NCBI GenBank assembly: GCA_036345935.2
Contig: JADWOT020000004.1
Span: 6,296,168 to 6,360,167 of the forward strand
Direction: 5' to 3'
Length of the DNA stretch: 64,000 bases
Source of the DNA: Taenia hydatigena
Taxonomy: Eukaryota; Platyhelminthes; Cestoda; Cyclophyllidea; Taeniidae
Shown one piece after another: positions 13,207-24,100 of the stretch. The translations under genes and the position numbers were made by a program. The notes beneath the pieces were generated by a model. The model did not search any database. It was not told the DNA's origin and saw nothing but the letters and a program-made list of their open reading frames with translations. The number at the start of each line of letters is the position of its first letter. Position 1 is the first letter of the stretch.

Positions 13207-15405
13207 GACAACGCGAAAGGGCATTTGTAAAGGCCTTTTTTTCAACTCGTGTCTAAACGTCCTTGATTGATGCGGTGGTCAAAGTGATGACATTAATCTC
13301 CTCCCACCTACATCACCCACCATCACAGCAGCAGCGGTTACAATGTTTTTGTTTAAATCGGAGCTTGGCGCTGTTGCGGCCTGTTTGGGATGTGCACGTG
13401 CGTGTAAATCCAGTACAGACAGGATTGCCGACTCTGTAAGGCAGAGTGGGGATGTAGTGAAAGAGGGGAGGGCACTTGTATGTCTACTGACTGTCAGAGA
13501 TTAATCACTCACATGGCAGACGCTGCTTTGCTTGCTTATTTACCCCTTGTCTATCGCCTAAAACTGCACTGTAAGTTGAGGGTGGGGCAAAAAACCCAAG
13601 ATAAGAGAATTGAATGTGCACTTAGTGGGGCTCTGCACAGTCCTGAATCCACACACACACACACACATGCGTCGTCAAAGTGTGTAGCGCAGTTGACGGA
13701 CACGCAAATGCGGTCAGCCAATAAGGAAGCGCGTGTGTATGTGTAGGTAGATGCGTGCCCATAAGCCGGTTAAATGGGAGTGAGGGTGCAGAGAAGGCAA
13801 ATTTATTGTTAGTAATAAATTTACTAACATCATCGTCATTATTGTCCGATGGTTGTGGAGCTGCTGCTGTATGTTGCATGTTGTTGTTGGTGTTGCATGT
13901 AGCTCGACCGCAGGCATTAATGGTGGCCTGGATGACTTTTTAGAACTCCTAGGGTATGTGGGTTAGGATTACATTTTCAATTCAGTAGTAGTCACGCACT
14001 CATCCTAGTGGGTGCCCATTTACCATCCAAACTTGGCACTGGACTTCTGCTAGAGGTTTAAACGCAACCACTCGCTGTACCTCACTGAACGTCTGATGCA
14101 GTGCCTGACTCTTGATTTTGGTGCAGTCCAAACAGCCGAAAAGGTCTCCACTGAATTGGCAACCAAATAGTCAAATCACCTTAGTACAGTAGGGATTAGA
14201 GGCTCATTACGCTTTGCTTTTCTCTCCTTCGTTTGTAACAAAGGCAAAGTGGTTTTGTTGGTAGCAGCTTTAGTAGCGACAGATGTACAGGTGCACCTTA
14301 TTCCATTACAAGACAGAATGTCAACCGAGTTTGGAAGTGTGTAGAGTTGATGAAGCAATTCATCTCCCACTGGTGGTGGTAATCAATTGGCATTCAATCC
14401 TCTGCCACTTGATGGAACCAATTCCTTCTTCCACACATCTACAATACGATATAACAGAAAGGCGGAATTGAATTGTTAACACCATGCTGATATCTAGTGG
14501 AGAAGAGGGGGCGCAGTAGACTTGTGACATTCGGCGGGAGAGAGGGGACAAATGAAGGTAAGGGAAGTTGGCTGTTACGCTAGGCTTAGTGGCCATCACT
14601 CATGTCCTCCTGCGGCAGTTGTGATGGGTACCTCGGCGTTGTAAAGAAGGAAATGGAACGTCATATTCACTTGCCTGGTCACATTGTGGAAGTGAGAGGC
14701 AGGGACGCTAGACCACATAGTCAACATGAATAAGCTTGGCACTTCAAGATTTTAATACTCAAGACGGAGCAGGTGAAGTGTGCAAAGATGCGGCCTTTTG
14801 GTGGAACAGACACCACGATCTGGTCACAAAAGTTGTCTCAATGGAGCTTTGAAAGAAGAAAATGAGGTGTTTGCTTCACCGTTTCCAGGCTGCACAAGTA
14901 CTTTCTAATATTACTTTTGCCTTAGAATGCTAGAGCCTGGTTATGCGCTGACGTTCAAATGTAAGTCCACTTCACAGACTGGTTAAATTTTAGTCTCACT
15001 AAGTACTTTTCCTAGTAAAGTCGACGCCATCCTGCACTACTGTAATCCTTTGCTAACAAATTTAGCGTTCTCAACTGCACACGATTTGACCTAAAATGAG
15101 TCGGGTTGACCTTGAACTAAGGACCTGCAAATTGACTGGCTCACGCATTTGCTCTTCCGCCCTGTTATGCAAGAGTCACTGCTGGCTGTGATGGAAAGAA
15201 AGGAGAAACACAACGCTATTTATTTTATGCTCTGCAAAGATGGTTAAGTCGGGATGTGACTGTCGCTGTGCAAAAATTTCATTTCCATTTACAGCCACCT
15301 TGAAGTTGGGATGGGAAATATCTATAATGCGACACGAAGGTATCACAGGAGCTCTGGTTCTGCGTTGCGCAATCCGCAGTGCAAACACGGATATTCTTTG
15401 CGCTC

Positions 15406-16144
15406 AGACACGGACGCAGACACGGACACGGACAGGAGAAAGCATTAATCTCCTGTCTCCCTGCCCGCCCGCCCGCTCGTCCTCCTCTCATATTCGATGG
15501 AGAGGGAGAGCAAGGGAGTGGCCAAACAGACAAAATACACACAAACAACTCTGACAGTTATAAATGACCAATAAACACACCACAGCACACTGCGTCGGTC
15601 ATCCACCTCCACCTCATCCAACCTCAATCCACCCTACTCCTACCCTCCACTTCACAACATCGCTGCCGCTGCCACTACAGCTACCACTGCCACTGCCACT
15701 GCCACTGCCACTGCCGCTGTTTCGACTACAGACGAAGGAGATTAATCAAGTGGAGGCTTTCTCCTCTTTCCTTCTTTCCCTCTTCACTCCACTTTCTCTC
15801 CCCACCCCTCTCCACATGCTGTTTCTGTGCGTGCCCCCATCCATTCCCACACCACCACCACTCACTCGATAACAACAAACGAATCTGCCTGCTTCCACGT
15901 GTGGCGCAGTTGGTCGTTTGAAGGTGTGATTAATCACGTTGCCTGCAAATGGATGGGAAGAGACGAGGGGTGGTGGAGGTGGTCGCCGTGTTGTTTTTGT
16001 TGTTGTTGTAATTAATAATGAGGACGATGACGATGATAAATAAGGTAAGTCAGAATGGTGGGGCAGTGCAGAAGCCTTTTGGCCATGGTGAAGGGTGGAA
16101 GAGCGGGCACAGTGAAGGTCAGTAGTGATGGTGTTGGGATGTCG
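15406..16144 (+). repeat. Near-identical core of the duplication, copy B
   Basis: Partner of 1543-2275, about 99.3% identical over ~735 bp. Identity falls abruptly at both ends to the diverged background. The short ORFs in both cores match each other because the DNA does; none has a recognised domain. Confidence 0.9.
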
Positions 16145-16440
16145 CACCAATGTTGCCCTTTTTCACCCTCACTGTCTGTCACGGTTCGCTCTGTTGAATA
16201 CTTTTTAACCTTGTTCTGGACCGCGATAATATGATCATGGATCCCGGAAGTTGTTCATTTTGATCCTTTGTGACATTGTGGATTTCCGTTTAAAAGGAGG
16301 CAGCAACTAGTCAAAATGATTTTGCATTCTTCCAATAGAAGGTCTAATACGTAATTTCGTGATTATTGCTGAGTTGATCCTATATTAAGGGCATCCACTT
16401 GACACTCCTTTTTCTTGCCACTTTTTCCCACTCCCTCTAC

Positions 16441-17487
16441 TAGAATATCAAGCTCTGTATTTTACTTTTGTTTATTTAATAGTGCCGGAGATTCGGTTAA
16501 TAAAATAACCCATAAATCCGCGATACGCGTTCTTATACATAGAAATCAGGGTGTCACACATACGTGACGCTGCCAGTTTTTGGCCTATGGGTTAGTTTTC
16601 ACTTTAGTTAGCTCATTTTTTTACGCAAAGGAAAAAGCGACTTACCATCAAGGGTCGTCGGTGCCACCGAAGGGTTGGGAAGCGCGCCGAAACTGGACGT
16701 CATTTAGGAGCACTAGAAAATGCTTTCACACTGAAGGCGCCTTCCAGACGCTGTCTAAACCATAAGATGGATGTGAGGATGCCCCGGGTGGGGAGAAATA
16801 GATGCTGTTTTTCTCGAGCTCAAAAATGTCTATTATACTTGACGATTACACATGTCAATCAAATAGTCAAGATGCGATCACCCAATGAAGATTGGACTGC
16901 GAGTGCTTCAAATTTGCTTTGGACACGTTAGTAGGGCAATACCTATGTAAGTCTGTTTTTCCAACAAGAGCGAGAGACAAACACATCCATCATAGCAGAG
17001 GAGAGAAATCGAGGAAGCACATATTTTTCCACTGTGTCCGCATTCTCAGACATGAAATGTGGGAATGTCAAGGAACCACGAGTGTGATACTACTTTTGTG
17101 CAAAGGTTAGAAGGGGAAATGGGCCTTTCTAAGGGTTGTCAGCTAAAGATAAGGAGGCCTATCGCTCCTTGGGGCTGGCACCACTCTATTTGAATGATAG
17201 GTCTGTAGGTAACGCCAAGGTTGTTGTTAACTTGGCAGCAAACCGACACGTAAGGGATTCTCCATCAGAATATTGACAGCAGCTTGAACAAAGCAGTAGC
17301 TGTTTGAAGTTGGATACATTTTCCTAGACATTAAAATTGTCAAATGTGTACAGGCATGAGAGAAGGCGATACACTCATGATGCAACAGTGACTGTGGCAG
17401 CTAGGAGTTGGAAGAAGGAATCCGAAGACAATAACGTCTGAAGGAGACTTGGAGACATTAGTTAATGCTTCTCCTTCTTTGTCCTTC
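16441..17487. other. Region downstream of FoxQ2
   Basis: Probably includes the FoxQ2 3'UTR on the minus strand. Holds one palindrome copy at 16553-16568. The short plus-strand ORFs at 16580 and 16892 have no recognised domain. Confidence 0.5.
16553..16568. repeat. Interspersed palindrome copy 3
   Basis: GTCACACATACGTGAC: one arm base changed (CGTGAC). Followed by GCTGCC. Confidence 0.75.
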
Positions 17488-18014
17488 TCATGCTCCCAAA
17501 AGGCTGGCGACACTAAAACTGTTTGCCGAGGGGGAGGGCAAGTCAGTGGAAGGGTGAGGAGGTGCATCTTCCTCCTGCTGAAGAGATTGAAGAAGTGGTG
17601 TTGGTGACGCTTCCAGTAGTGGTGGGATGGATGGTAAAGGAGGAGGAGGTAGGAGGCCCGCAGTTGCCAGACCATTTAACAAGGCCGCAAAGACTTCCAT
17701 GGAAGGAGGAGGGGGAGGAGGTGGTGGGAAGATGTCCCTTCCTCTGCTGATGCCACCACCACCTACACCGGTGTTGTCGTTTGCACGTAGAGGAAATAGA
17801 GGTAGAGGTAAACTGGCGGCGGGGATCGTGTGTGGAGGCGGAGGAGGCGAAAGAGGTGGAGAGTCGCTGTCCTCCCCGTCACCTGGACACGACAATCCTA
17901 GTGCGCGACGCACCTTTCGTTGGGCTCTTCGTCGACGAAAGTCGCCTCGTCGAAAGTCCTCAACATTGGCTGGATGGATACCCCAGTAGTGACCTTTGCC
18001 GTTGGAAGATCGAC
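17488..18014 (-). CDS. foxQ2: FoxQ2 exon 3 (forkhead wing 2, proline-rich tail, eh1-like end)
   Basis: Acceptor TTTCGCAG. The exon opens with [16 protein letters not shown] and the basic run [16 protein letters not shown], then about 130 residues rich in Pro, Gly and Ser, and ends FSVASLLGA before TGA at 17490-17488. The polyproline coding makes the opposite strand look like a long Gly/Glu-rich ORF, which is a shadow. A TTTATT on the plus strand at 16471-16476 (AATAAA on the gene strand) is the nearest poly(A) signal I noticed, about 1 kb downstream. Confidence 0.9.
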
Positions 18015-20935
18015 CTGCGAAAATTCGAAATCCCTCTAACCTCTACCTATCCATTCACAGATTCGGAAGTTATGTGCTAATCTATTGCCCAGCCGCTACT
18101 CTCTTTTGTTAACAACCCAACCATCCAGTCTTCCTCCTATCTAGCCATCTAAGCGTCAATTCATCTATCCTTCACTCATCACCGATTCATCCATCGACCT
18201 ATCCATCCCAGATCCATCCAGGCATCCACTCATCCATCGTTAACCCAGTTTTCTCTTGGCTTTTTAGTCTTCACCTTTACTTCATTTATTCAAAGATCTC
18301 AGTAGTCAGCTATCCTCTGGCTGCCGATGGAAAACTGAAGCTAGTTCTGTGATGCGAGGCTTACCAACTTTGATGAAACAGTCATTCAACGAGAGGTTGT
18401 GTCGAATGGAATTCCGCCAACCGGGTCCTCGACTACGGAAATAGGCATAGTTGACCTGGATCCACTCATAGATCTCTGATAGTACCATACGCCGTTCCTT
18501 GGAACTGAGAATTGCTTTTGCAATGAGACCTAGGTGTTGAACAACGTTATGTCAATTCGGACGCCTGCTTTTGCTACAAATAAGAAACAAAATGGGACCA
18601 AAACGAGAACCGAATGGTTTTGCTAGAACTTTGCAATGCTAACAAAATCTTTGCAATTTTACATTTAAATAATATTACACTTGATGTGTATATTTTCTTT
18701 TTTGAAATCTCAGCCGTTGGCTAACTCTTTTTGTCCCTCTCGTTTCCTTTCGAATGATCTCTATTTCGCACACCATATTAACAAAATCAATTTGCCCGCA
18801 ATCCCATTCATTATCGATTGGTGGGCAGCAATCGATGACGCAGCCATGCGCACGCACGGCTGCACGGCGTTAAAAAATCAGCTGATCAGCTGCTAGTGAA
18901 AAGTCGATGTTTTTTTTGTTATTTTTTAATTTTTTCTCTTCATTTTTTCTTTTTGCTCTAACTATTAATTTGGTATAAGCACAAAAGTTCCACCAGATTC
19001 ATCTAGGCAACAACAGAAAAGGTGTATGAGGCAAAAGTTACGGCCTGGTAATGCAAGGTAATGTTCTGTGATTAAATAAATTTCCTCCTGCTTTACTGTT
19101 CTTAGCATAAACCATTATTGCATTATTTTCCCATTAATTCATATTAGCAGCCACTTTACTTTGGCTAAGAGAAATATGTGTTTATGCAAATGTAGATTCT
19201 ACTACCATTTCTTGCTACCTTCTTCCTGTTGATGCAAAACACGCGTCCGCAAAAGGCGGTGGAGAAATTGGATGACAAATTACCCCAAATTCTGACTATC
19301 TTAATTATTTTGAGGAAAAAACCCGGAAGCCATGGCACACGCGTATGCCCGGCCTCTTCATGCCTTTTTGGCACACTCTGCTTAATCTTCATCGAGGTGG
19401 TTTTTGAAAGCAAGCTAACACTCTCTTTTGGGCCCCATCAAAAGTCTTCCCACAGAAGCTTAACTAATATATCTTGCGTTGCATTTGAAGGTTGTCCTAT
19501 CACTGTCAGTTATTGTGCAATAAAAATGCGAATAAACCACGAATCACATTGGATTAAATACCGCAATATAGGTAGTGGGAAAGAAAGACGCGCTGACGAA
19601 GGAGAGGCGAAAACAGACACAGGCAGTAGACTAAAGTACGCAAACTAGATCAAAATGGAAAGGGAACGAAACCGGTTTGTGGATATAGGTGATTATTCAC
19701 TGGCCGGATGCCCAGCTAATGGATTCATTGACGCCACTGCAATTGGAAAACTAATGTAATTTTGGAGTTGAGAATACTTTTAAGTTATCAAATCAGTAGA
19801 GCATCAAAAAGCGTTTATTTTTAGTTTATATTATCGAAATACCTTTATGGCGTAGCTTATTAAAGGTGCGTAAAAGCTGCCGATAAGGAGGCTATCAAAT
19901 GGGAGATATTGGCCACTAGAGTTTATGAAAATAAACATCCCAACTTAGGGTCTCATCATGCTCAATTTGTTTATAGAGGAATCAAGTGTTTATATTTATC
20001 TGTTATTCAATTTAACGATTGTCAAATCCTTTATATTTATTCCCTTAATTGTAATCAAAAATCCTTCTTACTTAGGCGTTATGCGAGGCTCTCTTCCCTA
20101 GGCTTTTGACAAGGTGCGTTCAGCTTTTGTGAGCTACTTTACAAGAAGTCGAGCTATTTTAGAGCAAACCAGTTGCAGAATTCTTTTTTGTAAACAGTAG
20201 ATTTTAATGGAGTTTAATAATCTTAAAAAAGTCTCTTCAAGTTGTGCGAATCTGGTTTTGTGGCAATGCTCTTTCGGACCATCAGGTGCATAAATCTTTT
20301 CACGTTAAGTGAAAATGCGTAACCGAATTTCCGTATGCAGCATTTCAAAATTGGATAAATTTGTGGTAAAATGCATAGAGCCAACTATTGTATCAAACTC
20401 TTGTCATCATTATTGGGGCATTGCAATAAAAAACTCTTATAATCCATGTAAGTAAATAAAATTGAAAGGCTAAAAAATTCCATTCGGTGAAAGTTAACAA
20501 TGTGTTGAATCATATCCTCATTTCCATGGACATCAATATTCAAGCCGATAGAATTTTAAAAGATTTCACTCATTACACAACTTTTACGGCATCACAGTTT
20601 ATAAACTCACCGATATAGCTAAAATTCGGTTTAGGTTCATCCTCCAAAGACTTTTGCTGTATCTGATAATCAGGTAGAAGCATGGATGTCCCACCAGAAG
20701 GCGAACAGAATCCTCCTGTCGCCCGCGAAAACAAGGGCACCTCCAAATCACTCATGTTCGCAGCGGCAGTCAAACGTCCAGACTGTGAAGATGCTAGAGG
20801 CTGTGGTGTCGGGAATGGCTGTGGCGGCGGCGGTGGAGGCGGCTGCAAAAACCCACTGTTTAGTGATTTTAGCTCCCTCATAAGAAAGGTTGGGGTGCAG
20901 AGGTTAAGTGGCACCAGCTGGCCTCTTTCGTCCAT
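17488..20935 (-). CDS. foxQ2: FoxQ2-type forkhead transcription factor, three exons
   Basis: Sequence-specific nuclear transcription factor. Exons on the minus strand are 20935-20611, 18529-18365 and 18014-17488; both introns are phase 1 with GT-AG ends, giving 338 aa. The forkhead domain spans about residues 101-200: KPNFSYIG at the exon 1 end, then [15 protein letters not shown] in helix 3, NGKGHYW, and [20 protein letters not shown] in the C-terminal wing. The RGPGWRNS and [16 protein letters not shown] signatures are those I associate with FoxQ2 rather than FoxD, FoxL or FoxJ. The N-terminal part has a proline run; the C-terminal part is proline-rich and ends FSVASLLGA, an eh1-like Groucho-binding motif. 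The start is the first ATG after an in-frame stop at 21053-21055; codons between are taken as 5'UTR. In other animals FoxQ2 marks the anterior (apical) neuroectoderm. Oddities: Gly instead of the usual Ala after SYI, and YAYF instead of YPYF. The FoxQ2 assignment is from family knowledge and has not been tested by phylogeny. Confidence 0.9.
18015..18364 (-). other. FoxQ2 intron 2 with degenerate CATC-type simple repeat
   Basis: Phase 1 intron splitting the forkhead after the recognition helix. On the plus strand 18115-18250 is a decayed (CATC/CATT)n tract with many CATCCATC and TTCATC units. No coding potential seen. Confidence 0.75.
18365..18529 (-). CDS. foxQ2: FoxQ2 exon 2 (forkhead core, recognition helix)
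   Basis: 165 nt, acceptor CCTAG and donor GTAAGC. It begins inside Gly109 and runs from LIAKAILSS through the recognition helix [19 protein letters not shown]. It joins exon 1 and exon 3 in phase, restoring a complete forkhead domain. Confidence 0.93.
18530..20610 (-). other. FoxQ2 intron 1
   Basis: 2.1 kb phase 1 intron. Three close inverted repeats lie at 18813-18892 (separate entry), followed by T-rich tracts at 18908-18960. The ORF at 19229-19648 lies inside the intron, shows no recognisable domain and is treated as chance. The remainder is AT-rich with nothing recognised. Confidence 0.7.
18813..18892. promoter_or_regulatory. Cluster of three inverted repeats in FoxQ2 intron 1
   Basis: In 80 bp: ATCGATTG N8 CAATCGAT (18813-18836, perfect 8-bp arms), GCAGCC N12 GGCTGC (18840-18863), and the perfect 14-bp palindrome CAGCTGATCAGCTG (18879-18892). 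The last contains two CAGCTG E-boxes two bases apart. The patch is locally CpG-rich within an AT-rich intron. A regulatory role is inference. Confidence 0.4.
20611..20935 (-). CDS. foxQ2: FoxQ2 exon 1 (N-terminus and start of the forkhead domain)
   Basis: Encodes residues 1-108 and the first base of Gly109. The donor is GTGAGT directly after the SYI codons. The sequence has a run of seven prolines near residues 40-46 and a serine/glycine-rich stretch before the forkhead. The open frame extends upstream to 21052 without another ATG, so residues before the Met are probably 5'UTR. An additional upstream coding exon is possible but not seen. Confidence 0.85.
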
Positions 20936-21079
20936 GCGGTCAACCCTCGAGTCTATTAAGTGAACCTTTTCAACATTTAAAGGGAGATAGTAGGAGGGTG
21001 GCGGAGCTTTCGAAAACCCTCCAGCCAATCGCAAACCGCTGCGCTTTAATTGTTACACTGTTTGCGTGTTTTGTTTGCT

Positions 21080-21185
21080 CCCCAGGCATGCGCGCGTGCA
21101 AACAGGAGGAGCGACGACGCGCCCACGTGCTATTGGCTGCGCTGCTACGCATGCGTGCGTAGTGCGCGCGTTGCACCAAACGCAC
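21080..21185 (-). promoter_or_regulatory. Probable CpG-rich promoter region of FoxQ2
   Basis: About 145-250 bp upstream of the FoxQ2 start codon. It is a dense CpG patch with CATGCGCGCGTGC and CTACGCATGCGTGCGTAG. On the gene strand GCAGCCAATAGCACGTGGGC puts a CCAAT box, a CACGTG E-box and a GC-rich site in 20 bases around 21122-21141. No TATA box was recognised. The surrounding intergenic DNA is AT-rich, so the patch stands out. Confidence 0.5.
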
Positions 21186-24100
21186 GACAGTGATTGATCT
21201 ACTGCTTTTACGCTTGAGGCTTTTTACTGGTACAAGATTATGTAGGTAAAAAAATCACGCACATATTAGACTGAGGGTGCATGCGCTCAACTTTGTGATG
21301 AATAATGAGAGGTGGGCGAGGAGGTTAAAATGCACGAGTGTGTACGCGGTGAGGAAATGAAAGAAAAAAATTGTGGACAAAATGCAAGTTACATGCATTT
21401 GTACGCACACATGAACTGCAAGAGGAGGAATGGAGGGAGAAGGAGGAAAAGGAAATTAATTGATGATTGGGGCTAGACGATGGTGCGACGCTGGTGATGA
21501 ATAAGAAACTTGTGGTTGTAAAATTTAGGAAAGGAATTTACATGCATGCAACTTCAAGAAATGCGATTTTTTGACAAAATTAAATTATCCTGATCCCTTT
21601 TCAATGAAATATACTTCGTAAGAGGGTTTTTTCTCCCTTTTTAATGTGTTACCAAGAGCTTACCACTAAAGATTTCGATTAGTCCCTTTAACAAAGACTA
21701 GGCTATTTATTTTTTTTATGATTTTGAAAATGAAATTAATTATCCTTTAAAACCTAGTTTTTACTCTTAGCTTAAGGCGGTTGTGTAATCAGCAAATTTG
21801 CACTTGATGACTGTTGCTTTATGATCTACAAGTTCTTGACCCAATCCTACCTTCAAGTCACTTATAACAAGCAATGTGTCTAGACTAGTCAGCATAGTTA
21901 TTATTAACCAGAAGAAATCTTAGCTCCCCGCTACCTTTCTAAAGACGAAGGAAGGTATAATACTTAGGTACAATTGACATTATCAACATACTGATGGAAT
22001 TAGAGGTACTGGCATGGACCGAGGATTGGTCTGACCGACAACGATACAATGGCAGGGTCCGTTGCCAAAACTGCGAGCTAAATAAGGAGTTAAGGCATCA
22101 TACAGCCCCTCCTTTTTATCAGCGTCGGCCTTGGCGCTCTTCTTGATCAACCTCCTGCGCCAGCCATCACTACGTACTCGGTGCTGTAAGGAAACATCCA
22201 CGGGTCATCTGCGTCACTCATTGAAGTTCCATGCAGTATAGAAGGTACTTGAAATCAAATTCACTGACCTGCCTTGGTAACTTCACTGGATCTGCTGTTT
22301 ATTTAGTTTGAGAAGTGGGTTCGGGGACGGATGTGCTTGCTAGCACGTGTCCATCGCTAGCCATAGGGACACTGGCCTAAAAGCAGATTTACCTAACAAG
22401 GGATGGGTCTTCAATGCAATTCCGTGGAAGTGAATTATTGTCCCTCTTCCTCCTTGTCAAATTCATTGTACTTCCAAGGTGCCAAGTAGGATCTATTTAG
22501 GTTCTATCAAGCAGGCACCGCTTGTTCGTTTACTTCATATCCTCATACAGAACCGGTAAGCAGCTTTTCAGATGGTTCACAGACAGTGTCACTGAGATGC
22601 TAATAGCTTTTCTACAGAACACTGAACTAAAGTAGATGCCAAAGGATGACGTCAGTTTCAACCCTGCTTTTAGAAGACGTCACCGATTCTCCCATTAACA
22701 GCGCATACACCTCTTACGCTCCGCTAAGCTTTGGCGCCCATTAGTAAGAATTAGGCTGCTTGTTCATTAAGATTGATTTTGTTTTTTGATGTTACCAATG
22801 TAGCATTCAGAGACATCGCTGAAGACAAAAAAGGCAAGGCGCTAGGGGTAGTATACGTATTTTTGGCTTGGAGCAACTGGCATGGCACTTTTTTAAGCTC
22901 CTCGGTCTCCTTGCGTAAGATTATACGTATTCTGACTAATTTTGCAATTATTTTACAAAATATGGAATTAATAATAGACTGTGAAAGCTCAAAGGTAATG
23001 ATTGGCTGCTATTCCAATTTATTTGAGGACGACCTAGTAGTTCCATTTGTTCGTTTAAGTAAGATTTTTGTCTTAATCTCCCAACTTGCAGATAAAGTGG
23101 GGGAAATAATTAGTTGGACAACTGCAGCATCCTATTCTTAGTGTTCCTCTATCGAGGCACAAGCTTAAGGATCCACTTTAATGAGGCGTTCTGTTTCCAA
23201 CAGCTCAAGTAGCACCTGGCCGTGGCCACCTTCGCTGCTATTACCTCACCTCTATTTTTTCACTGCTTATTTAATCTTTCAATGTGATTATGCGATTGTC
23301 TAATGCCAGCAATACTGCCAATGGAGAGGGCACTAATTACTGAAAGAGGTGTCAGGAGAATACGGACGCCAGGCGTGAGGGTGAGGTGGAAAGATTCTTC
23401 ATTCTCAACCACAAGACCGTAATTTAGTCAGTTAGACATCCTATCAGCCAACAGGCAATCTTAAATGCCGGCTGCTGTTCAAGGTTGAGGCCTATTACTA
23501 TGACTTCCTAGCTCCCACGAGTCTTCTTATCCGATTGTTGATACTAATATAAGCCAACGACAACCACCGACCTTACTATGAGCAACGAGGGAAATCCATT
23601 CTTCACTTGAGCTAAAATCTGTGGATCCCTCCACTTCTGATATAATCATTGCCAAAAATAAATTATTCACCTAAGATTCCCTGCTCCAGTGCATTATTAA
23701 CCTAATGCATATCAAACCTTCTCCAAATGCTGTACAACAAATTGCGCACAAGAGGTCTACACAAGCTTAGGAGCAAGGTAAACCCTGGTCTTGAAGCACA
23801 CGTAATGCTGCTACCACCTACATTCAGTCTCTGCAATCAAAAGTTGGTAAAATTAGAGGTTAGAACACCGTCTCGATGGATTTGCGAGTGTCTACGCCTT
23901 GGAGTGCCAGCGCCTCAAAAATCGCTTGCGTTTTACGGGTGATGACGATGATGTGCGTCGTCAAGTGTACAAAATTTATTTAACTCTAAAAATGCTATTC
24001 TTGTGAACGAACGTATTATTTTTATTAAATTGAGGTTTTTAATTGTGTAGCACAATTAATTATCGAGAAGATGATGGTCAGTTACTGTTAAAGTTATTAA

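Larger units (their letters stand above)
12290..16440 (+). repeat. Segmental duplication, copy B
   Basis: Partner of 1-2515. Longer because it carries two stretches absent from copy A, about 12420-13150 and 13930-14990. Ends about 1 kb below the FoxQ2 stop codon. Homology fades out after the AGTTGATCC anchor near 16370. Confidence 0.85.

Noticed and set aside
17627..17989. 120-aa plus-strand Gly-rich ORF
   Set aside because: Antisense shadow of the proline-rich FoxQ2 exon 3.
22773..23141. 122-aa ORF between FoxQ2 and PUM3
   Set aside because: Starts on a non-ATG codon, lies in AT-rich DNA, has no recognised domain and no exon neighbours.
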